From Castellaniella hirudinis_A (GTDB taxonomy: Bacteria; Pseudomonadota; Gammaproteobacteria; Burkholderiales; Burkholderiaceae_B), in the NCBI RefSeq assembly GCF_047468865.1, contig NZ_JBLGTV010000022.1, positions 1 through 24,863 on the forward strand: a DNA stretch of 24,863 bases, in the 5' to 3' direction. The notes under the pieces were generated by a model. That model did no database searches. It was not told where the DNA came from and worked only from the letters and a program-made list of their open reading frames with translations. Positions 1 to 6,525 of the stretch are shown here, one piece after another (position 1 is the first letter of the stretch; every line of letters starts with the position of its first letter). The position numbers and the translations under genes are program-made.

Positions 1-230
1 TCGAACGCGCCGGCCGCGACAAGTGGTTTGCCGAGGGGCTTGTCGAAGGCAAAGCAGAAGGCAGTGTGGAGGGCCAGGCGAAGACGTTGCTGCTGCTGGT
101 GCAACGCCGCTTCGGCCCGCAGCCTGACGCCATCGCCCGGCGCATACAGGCCGCCACAGCAACGCAGTTGGAAACCTGGTTGCTGAATTTCGTGGACGCC
201 ACCGAACTGGATGACGTGTTTCGGGATTGA
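1..230 (+). CDS. C-terminal part of a DUF4351 / Rpn-type protein (5' end outside window)
   Basis: An open frame enters from the left edge (first full codon at 3) and ends with TGA at 228-230, leaving 75 residues. The visible part has a charged repeat of the form EGxxEGKAEGxxEG, then a helical segment with LLLLVQRRFGP and, near the end, LDDVFRD. This is the layout of the C-terminal DUF4351 region found in many Rpn-like (PD-(D/E)XK, recombination-promoting nuclease / putative transposase) proteins. The catalytic N-terminal part would lie upstream of the window and cannot be checked. Family assignment comes from motif memory only; the role in DNA cleavage is inferred. Confidence 0.6.
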   Translation, partial: ERAGRDKWFAEGLVEGKAEGSVEGQAKTLLLLVQRRFGPQPDAIARRIQAATATQLETWLLNFVDATELDDVFRD

Positions 231-381
231 AAGGAACAGCAAGAAGATATCCGTTTGGATATTCTGCGCAATTGCGGTACTCCTGATGAATTCTCCTATG
301 CGTGTATCGTGGCCCGGCTACAGTCGCTCAATGATGGCGGCATTGTAGCGGCATCGATCTGTGGACTGGCTTGGTTTTGGT

Positions 382-400
382 AGCGACATATATTGTCGCT
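382..400. promoter_or_regulatory. 19-bp dyad operator, site S1
   Basis: Perfect inverted repeat AGCGACA-TATAT-TGTCGCT, 45 bp before the zinc-ribbon gene that starts at 445. Its AT-rich centre could be part of a -10 region. The same 7-5-7 architecture recurs at 2020-2038, 2046-2064 and 4182-4200, all in this accessory region. It is inferred to be bound by the WYL regulator encoded at 3140-4120. Confidence 0.55.
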
Positions 401-444
401 GTCCGAACTTAAGATGGGCCTGTCATTACCCCAGGAATTACCCG

Positions 445-639
445 ATGCCCGTTTCCACCTGCGCGTTTGTGCTGCATTGTTCGGCGTGCGGTTGGAAAAG
501 ACTTTATCCAGCGGATGGCGCTTTGCTGTATTTCAAGCCCATTTGCCGACAGTGCGGCCACGCGCCTGTCAGGATGCGGCGTCCCAATAGCCTGGATGAC
601 AAGCTTGAGGCATTGGAATCCTCTGTTTACCCTGAATGA
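445..639 (+). CDS. small zinc-ribbon protein (64 aa)
   Basis: The product has two CxxC knuckles, CSAC near residues 12-15 and CRQC near 34-37, about 18 residues apart, so it probably binds one zinc ion. The ATG at 445 is preferred over an upstream GTG at 361 because AGGA at 433-436 lies 8 nt before it. It resembles the two zinc-ribbon proteins encoded on the other strand at 1505-1693 and 1721-1945: paired CxxC motifs and a short tail. It sits 54 nt before the EcsC-family gene in the same direction and probably forms an operon with it, preceded by dyad site S1. No function can be assigned; small zinc ribbons of this kind may act as adaptors or nucleic-acid binders. Confidence 0.7.
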   Translation: MPVSTCAFVLHCSACGWKRLYPADGALLYFKPICRQCGHAPVRMRRPNSLDDKLEALESSVYPE

Positions 640-693
640 AATCGACCACGATCCCATGCCTTGGCTGCCATTCAACCCACACAGGAACACACC

Positions 694-1500
694 ATGGATA
701 CCCACTTTTCGGAAGCAGATTTCGATGCACTGCGGCGCGCCCACACGCTGCTGGAAAACCCCGGCTTGACGGCCAGGCTAACCAGCACGCTGGGTTCGCC
801 GATTGAAAAAGGCCTGCGCTATCTGCCCGATGGCTGGCATAAAGCCATTGGCGATGCGACCCGGGTTGCTTTGATGAAGGCCGCCGACACGGCCCTGTTC
901 ACGCTGGATAAGCAGCCGGGAAAGGAAAGCTCCAATATCTGGCACAAGGTGGGCGTGGCTGTGACCGGGGGCGTGGGGGGATTTTTTGGCCTGGCCGGTC
1001 TGGCGGTGGAGCTGCCGATTTCCACCACCTTGATGATGCGCTCCATCGCTGACATCGCCCGCAGCGAGGGCGAACACCTGGACAACCCCCAGACCCGGCT
1101 GGCCTGCCTGGAAGTCTTTGCCTTGGGGGGCAATCAGGCCGATGACGACGCCACCGAAAGCGGCTACTACGCTGTTCGTGCCTTATTGGCCCAGGCAGTC
1201 AGCCAAGCCGTGGAATATGCGGGCGGCAAAGTCATGCTGGAAAAAGCCGCCCCGCCCGCCATGGCCCGGCTAGTCAGCATGATTGCCGAACGCTTTGGCA
1301 TCCAGATCACCGAAAAAGCCGCCGCCCAGGCTGTGCCCGCCATCGGCGCGGCGGGCGGGGCGCTGATCAATACCTTGTTCATCGACCATTTCCAGGACAT
1401 GGCGCGGGGCCACTTCATCGTCCGTCGCCTGGAAGCCAAATATGGGCAGGAAACCGTTGAACAGGCCTATATGGGCCTGTCATCGGATCAGCCGCATTGA
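694..1500 (+). CDS. EcsC-family protein (268 aa)
   Basis: The sequence matches the EcsC family as I know it: an N-terminal helical part with SPIEKGLRYLP (residues 35-45), a Gly-rich hydrophobic stretch at about 86-115 (GGVGGFFGLAGLAVELP) followed by MMRSIADIARSEG, then a conserved LACLEVFALGG at 137-146. A second hydrophobic Gly/Ala-rich segment at about 214-230 precedes INTLFIDHFQDMARGHF. EcsC proteins are named from a Bacillus ABC-transporter locus, but their biochemical role is poorly defined; membrane association is likely. ATG 694 is chosen because AGGA lies at 683-686, 7 nt upstream; a TTG at 661 is in frame but has no better signal. The gene ends 4 nt from the stop codon of the convergent zinc-ribbon gene at 1505. 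Confidence 0.85.
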   Translation: MDTHFSEADFDALRRAHTLLENPGLTARLTSTLGSPIEKGLRYLPDGWHKAIGDATRVALMKAADTALFTLDKQPGKESSNIWHKVGVAVTGGVGGFFGLAGLAVELPISTTLMMRSIADIARSEGEHLDNPQTRLACLEVFALGGNQADDDATESGYYAVRALLAQAVSQAVEYAGGKVMLEKAAPPAMARLVSMIAERFGIQITEKAAAQAVPAIGAAGGALINTLFIDHFQDMARGHFIVRRLEAKYGQETVEQAYMGLSSDQPH

Positions 1501-1504
1501 GTGA

Positions 1505-1693
1505 TTATCGTGTGCGCCCCGTCAGCACACTGCGCAGCTGATCCCAGGCACTGGCTGGCTGCATGTCCATTTGCTGGTCTTTGCAGCGGGGGCAATGAAG
1601 CGACATGCGCAGCACGTCGCTAGTCGGGAAATGGGTTTCACGATGGCCGCACTGGGGGCAGACCAAGGCAAAGGGTTTGGGTGGGATGGGCAT
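1505..1693 (-). CDS. small zinc-ribbon protein (62 aa)
   Basis: Contains CPQCGHRE near residues 13-20 and CPRCKDQQMD near 34-43, a two-knuckle zinc ribbon about 20 residues long, followed by a short helix with WDQLRSVL. It is clearly a paralogue of the product encoded just upstream (1721-1945): both share VCPQCGHR, HCPxCKDQ and a downstream W..LR motif. The ATG at 1693 is preceded on the minus strand by AAAGG, 6 nt away. It is probably the second gene of a two-gene operon, 27 nt after the first, and is convergent with the EcsC gene. Function unknown. Confidence 0.75.
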   Translation of the reverse strand: MPIPPKPFALVCPQCGHRETHFPTSDVLRMSLHCPRCKDQQMDMQPASAWDQLRSVLTGRTR

Positions 1694-1720
1694 GGCGGGC
1701 CTTTGCTGGGTGACGAGAAA

Positions 1721-1945
1721 TTACTTGAACGGATTAAACCAAGAGGCGCTTCGGCGCAGGATTTCCCACGGGTTTGCAATCTGTCGCTCCATGATCTGAT
1801 CCTTGCAGTGGGGACAGTGCCGGCTTAAGCCAAACGGCGGGCAGCAATGGACAGGGGTGGGGGCTGCCCTGTGTCCACATTGGGGGCAAACCAGGGTGAA
1901 CATGGTGCTTGGGATCGGGCTGCTGATGATGGCGTGTGGCGGCAT
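1721..1945 (-). CDS. small zinc-ribbon protein (74 aa)
   Basis: Contains CPQCGHR near residues 20-26 and CPHCKDQIME near 44-53, with two further cysteines (HCC) near 33-35, so the knuckle spacing differs slightly from that of its neighbour. A longer reading frame extends upstream to 2065, but the ATG at 1945 is clearly better: AAAGGAG lies on the minus strand 5 nt before it. It is the first gene of the minus-strand pair of paralogues. The dyad sites at 2020-2064 lie 75-120 bp upstream, between this gene and the divergent gene at 2220, so both directions may share one regulator. Function unknown. Confidence 0.75.
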   Translation of the reverse strand: MPPHAIISSPIPSTMFTLVCPQCGHRAAPTPVHCCPPFGLSRHCPHCKDQIMERQIANPWEILRRSASWFNPFK

Positions 1946-2019
1946 GGTGACTCCTTTCCAGCTTGGGGCTTGGTGATAGGGTATCGATTCAGTGGTTTCA
2001 GAGCACGATAAGCGGTGGA

Positions 2020-2038
2020 TACGACAAATTGCGTCGCA
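2020..2038. promoter_or_regulatory. 19-bp dyad operator, site S2
   Basis: TACGACA-AATTG-CGTCGCA, a 7-5-7 dyad with 5 of 7 arm positions matching, in the divergent region between the zinc-ribbon pair (start 1945, minus) and the secreted-protein/HEPN/WYL operon (start 2220, plus). It is weaker than S1, but S3 starts 26 bp further on, giving a tandem arrangement. Confidence 0.4.
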
Positions 2039-2045
2039 TATTGTT

Positions 2046-2064
2046 TGCGACGTGAAATGACGCA
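2046..2064. promoter_or_regulatory. 19-bp dyad operator, site S3
   Basis: TGCGACG-TGAAA-TGACGCA. The right arm and most of the left arm match site S4 at 4182-4200 (TGCGACA-TAAGT-TGACGCA). It lies in the same divergent intergenic region as S2. Binding by the WYL protein is inferred. Confidence 0.5.
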
Positions 2065-2219
2065 TCTGTCGATACCATGGCGCCCACTGTTCACCAGGAA
2101 GTACCGCAGGAGAACGAGGCCTTGTGCGGCAAGGGGGATAAAAACCCTAGAGGGCGGATCGATGCGGAATAGGGTATATTTTCTTACATTTGTAGCGGAT
2201 TGCTTAGAAAGAGGGGATG

Positions 2220-2438
2220 ATGCGACGCTTTTTGCTGATTTTGGCCTTGGCTATCACGGCCTCGACTGCCCAAGCGGTGGAGTTCTGGCATTCGTCGACC
2301 GTCTGGGCTCAGATCAATGATCAGCCGCAGAATTTACTGAAAACCGGTGGCTTGGCTGTCAGGGAATTTAAGCCATTTGTCATCAATCTGACTGGTGCGG
2401 CGTTGCCTGCCGGTTCTGCCGCTGTTGCACCAAACTAA
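2220..2438 (+). CDS. short secreted protein (72 aa), possibly a truncated gene
   Basis: The N-terminus is a typical Sec signal peptide: MRRFLLILALAITASTAQA, with a probable cut after AQA, leaving about 53 residues beginning VEFWHSSTVWA. The mature part has no cysteines and no recognised domain. Two ATGs lie in frame at 2217 and 2220; 2220 is preferred because AGAGG ends 5 nt before it. The stop is 4 nt before the HEPN gene start, so the two are probably co-transcribed. The mature region is very short and could be what is left of a longer secreted protein after a deletion. Function unknown. Confidence 0.6.
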   Translation: MRRFLLILALAITASTAQAVEFWHSSTVWAQINDQPQNLLKTGGLAVREFKPFVINLTGAALPAGSAAVAPN

Positions 2439-2442
2439 ACCC

Positions 2443-3093
2443 ATGCCCCACCAAACCCTGAAACAACGTCACCGCGAAATCCGCGACACCTACCCGGAAG
2501 ACCTCAATCTCCGCATCCACCGTGCCCTAAGCTGGTGGCAGCGGGCCTTGATGGCGGAAGACGATGATGGCCGCTATATCTTTCTGTGGATCGCCTTTAA
2601 CGCGGCGTATGCCACGCAGATTGATGGCAACGATCGTTTATCCGAATCCTCAAGCTTTCAGGCGTTTTTGGAAAAACTGTGCCGCCTGGATACGGAAAAG
2701 CGGATTGACGCCTTGGTCTGGGAGGAATACTCGGGTCGCATCCGGGTTCTGCTGGATACGCCGTATGTCTTTCAAAGCTTCTGGGATTTTCACAGCGGTC
2801 GGATTTCAGAAACCGACTGGCAAAAGCGTTTCGAACGCGGCAAACAAAAGGCCCACTATGCCTTGGGCAGTGGCAATACGCCGATTTTGCTGGGGGTGCT
2901 GTTCAGCCGCTTGTATACCCTGCGCAATCAGCTGGTGCACGGGGGGGCGACTTGGAACGGCTCGGTCAACCGCAAGCAACTGCATGATTGCACGCAGTTG
3001 CTGGGTAGCCTGGTGCCGATTTTGATCGAACTGATGCTGGACAACCCCAATACCCTGTGGGGTCAGGCCTGCTATCCCGTCATCCGGGATTGA
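2443..3093 (+). CDS. HEPN-type protein (216 aa)
   Basis: Residues 161-166 read RNQLVH, followed by GG, the RN-x3-H signature of HEPN ribonuclease-like domains. Around residues 45-57 the motif YIFLWIAFNAAY is typical of the helical HEPN proteins often annotated as hypothetical or Apea-like. The rest is predicted helical with no membrane segment. HEPN proteins with this motif are usually metal-independent RNases in toxin-antitoxin, abortive-infection and CRISPR settings; activity here is inferred, not shown. ATG 2443 lies 4 nt after the secreted-protein gene and has a poor ribosome site, so translation may be coupled. The WYL regulator follows after 46 nt. An in-frame upstream start at 2395 would overlap the preceding gene and is less likely. 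Confidence 0.7.
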   Translation: MPHQTLKQRHREIRDTYPEDLNLRIHRALSWWQRALMAEDDDGRYIFLWIAFNAAYATQIDGNDRLSESSSFQAFLEKLCRLDTEKRIDALVWEEYSGRIRVLLDTPYVFQSFWDFHSGRISETDWQKRFERGKQKAHYALGSGNTPILLGVLFSRLYTLRNQLVHGGATWNGSVNRKQLHDCTQLLGSLVPILIELMLDNPNTLWGQACYPVIRD

Positions 3094-3139
3094 ACTGCGC
3101 CAAGCATTGCGTGAATCCCCCAGCTCTCTGGACTCGACC

Positions 3140-4120
3140 ATGACCAACCGGAAATCCACCCAGGACATTCTGATTTTCAACCTGGAGCTGCTTCGCCGTA
3201 TCCCTCGCCGTTCACGGATTACCGCCCGAGAACTGCACCAGCAACTGTTGGATGCTGGATTCCAGCGGGATTTACGCACGGTGCAACGCCAGCTGGATGT
3301 GCTTAGCCAGCATTTCGATCTGGAACGTGACGATAGCAGCAAACCGTATGGATACCGCTGGTTGCCGCAGGCAAAGGGGTTTTCTCTGCCATCCTTGACT
3401 GTCCAGGAATCCCTGCTGCTCAAGCTGGCGCAAGAACATTTGCGGTATCTGCTGCCGCCCAGTCTGATGCGCTCGATGGAAGGCTTTTTCAAGCAGGCAA
3501 CGATGACACTGATCAGCAGCGAAGCCCCCAGCCTGGAACGTCAATGGCGTGAAAAGGTGCGGGTGGTCAGCACCAACCAGCCCCTGCTGCCGCCCGCCAT
3601 CGATCAAGAGGTCTTCGATACCGTCAGCGAGGCCCTGTACCGCAATCGGTGGATCAGCCTGGACTATCGGAATGCGCGTCAAGTCTTGCGCGAGTCCCAG
3701 CACGTCATGCCTCTGGGCTTGGCCCAGCAAGGGCCGCGTCTTTATCTGGTTTGCCGTTATCGGGACTATGATAATGAACGCAGTTTGGCATTCAATCGCA
3801 TTCTGGCGGCACGGATGTTGGCGGATACGTTTATTCGTCCCGCATCATTTGATTTGCGCTCCTACGATGAAGACGGCCGCTTCGGTTTTGGCGAGGGCGT
3901 TCGTATCCGTCTGGCGTTTTGTATTGATCAAGAGGCAGGTTTTCATTTGCTGGAATCCCCGCTGGCAAGTGACCAAGTGGTGACGGAACAGGAAGGCGGT
4001 TACCACATCCAGGCCACGGTCGTGGATAGTTTGATGTTGGATCAATGGCTGCGAGGGTTTGGCGATGGGGTTTGGGGCATAGAAAAACAACAGATTGACG
4101 AGTCATCTGCTGCCCCCTGA
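3140..4120 (+). CDS. WYL-domain transcriptional regulator (326 aa)
   Basis: Residues 8-60 form a winged helix-turn-helix of the HTH_11 type (ITARELHQQLLDAGFQRDLRTVQRQLDVL). A linker is followed by a WYL domain at about 155-235, with HVMPLGL (188-194), LYLVCRY (201-207, where WYL is usually read) and LAFNRI (216-221), then a WCX-like C-terminal part up to about 315. WYL regulators bind nucleic-acid or nucleotide ligands and often repress defence loci (for example CapW and BrxR families). ATG 3140 is used; TTG 3107 is also in frame and neither has a strong ribosome site. Target inference: four dyads of form TGCGACA-N5-TGWCGCA in the flanking 4 kb. Confidence 0.85.
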   Translation: MTNRKSTQDILIFNLELLRRIPRRSRITARELHQQLLDAGFQRDLRTVQRQLDVLSQHFDLERDDSSKPYGYRWLPQAKGFSLPSLTVQESLLLKLAQEHLRYLLPPSLMRSMEGFFKQATMTLISSEAPSLERQWREKVRVVSTNQPLLPPAIDQEVFDTVSEALYRNRWISLDYRNARQVLRESQHVMPLGLAQQGPRLYLVCRYRDYDNERSLAFNRILAARMLADTFIRPASFDLRSYDEDGRFGFGEGVRIRLAFCIDQEAGFHLLESPLASDQVVTEQEGGYHIQATVVDSLMLDQWLRGFGDGVWGIEKQQIDESSAAP

Positions 4121-4181
4121 TTTATCGGTACATGGGTAAAGCAGGGCAGGGGTAGAAGCGATAACTTGGTCTTGTATTTGT

Positions 4182-4200
4182 TGCGACATAAGTTGACGCA
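4182..4200. promoter_or_regulatory. 19-bp dyad operator, site S4
   Basis: TGCGACA-TAAGT-TGACGCA, a 7-5-7 dyad with one arm mismatch, lying downstream of the WYL gene and 58 bp before the small membrane-protein gene at 4259. It is nearly identical in its arms to site S3. Confidence 0.55.
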
Positions 4201-4258
4201 GACGTGCTTATCATGACATCAATCACCCGAAAACTGGGTCATTACACAGGAGCACACC

Positions 4259-4417
4259 ATGATTCGCAATTTGTTAGCTGTTGTTGGCCTGCTGGTTGTC
4301 GTGCGTAAAGGCTATGAAGCCTTTTGCCATTATCAGGAAGTCCAGGAAGAAAACGAGACCCTGCGCAGCATGATGGGGGATAACAATTCCAAGGGGCCGG
4401 AAAATGTCTCTGCCTGA
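4259..4417 (+). CDS. small single-pass membrane protein (52 aa)
   Basis: An ATG at 4259 with AGGAG at 4248-4252 (6 nt spacing) opens a 52-residue frame ending TGA 4415-4417. Residues 1-15 (IRNLLAVVGLLVVV) form one hydrophobic segment, followed by basic RK and then a charged, probably coiled region with QEVQEENETLRSMM. This layout suggests a small inner-membrane protein with a cytoplasmic helix. It is below usual length cut-offs and would be missed by many gene finders. Dyad S4 upstream suggests it belongs to the WYL regulon. Function unknown. Confidence 0.6.
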   Translation: MIRNLLAVVGLLVVVRKGYEAFCHYQEVQEENETLRSMMGDNNSKGPENVSA

Positions 4418-4586
4418 ATTGAAATCCCACATCAGCCAGTACTACGAGGATCGTCAGCCCTGCGACGCCACCACTTTGATGAAGTGCCGCAAGCTACTGG
4501 GCGAGGTCGGCGTCGAAGAACTGCTGGCCCAGACCATTAGCGTGGCAGCACAATGTCCACCATCAACCCCTGGGTGGGGGCGGTAG
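4404..4586 (+). pseudogene. relic of an IS5-type transposase
   Basis: The first 45 or so codons read SQYYEDRQPCDATTLMKCRKLLGE and VGVEELLAQTISVA, which match the N-terminal region of IS5/IS1182-type transposases (pattern PCDATTL..R+.LGE.GVEELL.QTI.VA). The catalytic DDE part is absent. Similarity stops at about 4545, where the frame runs into the 3' end of the sensor kinase gene on the other strand and then stops at 4586. It overlaps the end of the small membrane-protein gene by 14 nt. It is best read as a truncated insertion sequence marking the edge of the accessory region. Family assignment is from memory of the motif. Confidence 0.5.
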
Positions 4587-6525
4587 CCGCCCGCAGCGTG
4601 CCGCCATGGGCCTGGACGATGCGCTGGGTGAAGTAGTAGCCCAGGCCGCTGCCTTTTTTCCCCAGCGAGGTTCCCGCCCGGAAATAAGGGGTGCCCAGCC
4701 TGGCCAGGGCCTCGGGATCCAGGCCGGGGCCGTGATCCTGAACCTGGATGTGCAGGGCCGTGGCGTTGGACGGGGCGCGCAGGCCTGCCGCTGGGCGGGC
4801 GGCATGGGCGGCGCCGGGGGAATCGGCGGGCGCATCGGCGGCGGGCGCCAGCCAGGCGCGCAGGTTCACCGGGCTGCCGGCGGGCGAATAGCGCAGGGCG
4901 TTGGTGACCAGGTTGTCCACCGCCGCGCCGATCAGGGCCTCGTCCAGAGGGAAAATCAGGCCGGCGGGTGTCACCTCGATGCGGATGCGGGGGGCGTCGT
5001 CGGGGGTTTGCAGGTCGATCAGGTTGTCCAGCATCGGGCGGATGGCCGTGGGTTTGCGGTTGTCCCGCGGCGCGATGGCGGATTGGTTGTCCAGGGTTTC
5101 GACCAGCAGGAAATTATCCACGAAGCGGGACAGGAGCGCCGCGTTGGCGCGGATGCGGGCCAGGCGCTGGGCCTCGGGCGGCGGCAGGCCGGGCATTTTC
5201 AGTTGAATCATCTGGACGGATCGGTCGATGGCGGCCAGCGGATTGTGGAATTCGTGCGACAGCATGGCCACGAAACGGCGTTGTTCTTCGCCGCGCTGGG
5301 TGGCGACGGCGGCTTCTTGCCGGGCGCTGGCCTTGTCGCGCTGCAGCTGGCGCAGGCGCAGCGCCATCCCGTAGCTCATGACCAGCACGTGCGCCAGCGA
5401 GGCCGCCTGGTACAGGTTGGTGGTGATGAAGTTTTGCGGAATATAGCCCAGATTGCCCGCCGTATTGGCCAGGGTGCCCAGCCCCGGGATGATGAAGGCG
5501 ATGAAGTAGACCATCAGTTCGGTCTGGCGGGTGCGGCGCCACAGGGCCAGGGTGACGGCCATGCCCAGGATGAAGTTCAGGCTGTTCAGGCCGTTGGCCA
5601 GCTTGACCACCACCAAGAGCCACGCGCCCACCAGGGAAGGCATCAGGGCGAAAGGCAGCAGGCACAGGTTCAGGGCCAGGGTGGCCCAGTACAGGCGGTG
5701 GATGCGGGGGTAGTGTTGGCGCAGGCCCAGCAGATAGTCCCACATCAGCACGATGGAGACAGCGCCGCCCAGCCAGCCCAGGCGCGGCAGGGCGTCGGCC
5801 AGCCAGTCGCCGTGGCGGCTGAACAGCACGGGCAGATAGCCATTGGTGCCCAGGTGAAACAGCACGAGGGAGGCCACATAGCCGGCATAGGCCGCCATGG
5901 GGATGTCGCGCAGGCGCAGCCCCAGGATGGCGTACAACACCATGGTCAGCAGCATGATGCCGAAATACAGGCCCCGGTAGAAATTGTCCCGGGTCTGGTG
6001 CGCGCTGAAGGCGGCGGGCTGCCACAGGCTGGCCTGGACGTTGATGGCGTTGTGGGTGCGCACGCGCAGATACAGCCAGGTGGCCGGGCCGGCGTCAAAG
6101 GGCACGGCGAACAGGCGGGTTTGCAGCGGGCGCTGGTCGAAAGGCCGGTAATAGCCCATGGCTGCGTGCTGGAAGCGGCCGTCCAGGCCTTGCGTCCAGA
6201 CGTCCACGTCCTCCAGCTCGGGCAGGCCGATGGCCAGTATCCAGCGCGGCGGGGCGTCGGCTTTGCGGCTGACCTGCACGCGAAACCAGAGGGCGTCGTT
6301 GCTGTAGCCCAGGCTGCGGAACTCGGCCAGGGGGGCGAAGGCCTGTTGACGCACGGCATCCAGGGTCATGACCCGGGAGGGGTCGCGGAAAACTTCCAGT
6401 TGCCCGGCCAGGGAGATGCGCGCGGGCTGCGCCTGCAGGGGCACGCCGGCGGCCTGCGCGGGGGCGGCCAGGCACAGGGCCAGCAGCAGCCACCATCCCA
6501 GCCAGGCCGCGGCCCGAGGGGTCAT
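4537..6525 (-). CDS. 7TMR-DISM sensor histidine kinase (662 aa)
   Basis: Order of parts: signal peptide (residues 1-26), periplasmic 7TMR-DISMED2-like domain (about 30-175), a seven-helix 7TMR-DISM membrane region (about 185-390), then HisKA with the phospho-accepting His424 in MLSHEFHNPL and an HATPase with N-box DNLVTNALRYSP (537-548), G1 DHGPGL (597-602) and G2 GSGLGY (625-630). An Ala/Pro-rich insert at about 560-590 separates N-box and G1. DISMED2 domains resemble carbohydrate-binding modules, so a sugar-like signal is plausible. The ATG at 6525 overlaps the response-regulator stop as ATGA, so the pair is translationally coupled. A longer open frame upstream to 7314 is only a shadow of the regulator gene. 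The stop codon lies at the junction with the transposase relic. Confidence 0.9.
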   Translation of the reverse strand: MTPRAAAWLGWWLLLALCLAAPAQAAGVPLQAQPARISLAGQLEVFRDPSRVMTLDAVRQQAFAPLAEFRSLGYSNDALWFRVQVSRKADAPPRWILAIGLPELEDVDVWTQGLDGRFQHAAMGYYRPFDQRPLQTRLFAVPFDAGPATWLYLRVRTHNAINVQASLWQPAAFSAHQTRDNFYRGLYFGIMLLTMVLYAILGLRLRDIPMAAYAGYVASLVLFHLGTNGYLPVLFSRHGDWLADALPRLGWLGGAVSIVLMWDYLLGLRQHYPRIHRLYWATLALNLCLLPFALMPSLVGAWLLVVVKLANGLNSLNFILGMAVTLALWRRTRQTELMVYFIAFIIPGLGTLANTAGNLGYIPQNFITTNLYQAASLAHVLVMSYGMALRLRQLQRDKASARQEAAVATQRGEEQRRFVAMLSHEFHNPLAAIDRSVQMIQLKMPGLPPPEAQRLARIRANAALLSRFVDNFLLVETLDNQSAIAPRDNRKPTAIRPMLDNLIDLQTPDDAPRIRIEVTPAGLIFPLDEALIGAAVDNLVTNALRYSPAGSPVNLRAWLAPAADAPADSPGAAHAARPAAGLRAPSNATALHIQVQDHGPGLDPEALARLGTPYFRAGTSLGKKGSGLGYYFTQRIVQAHGGTLRAATAPTQGLMVDIVLPR

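Noticed and set aside
247..262. Small hairpin ATATCC-GTTT-GGATAT after the DUF4351 gene as a terminator
   Set aside because: Only 6 bp, AT-rich stem, no T run; too weak to call.
2077..2172. 31-codon frame between the dyads and the secreted-protein gene
   Set aside because: No ribosome site and no recognised motif.
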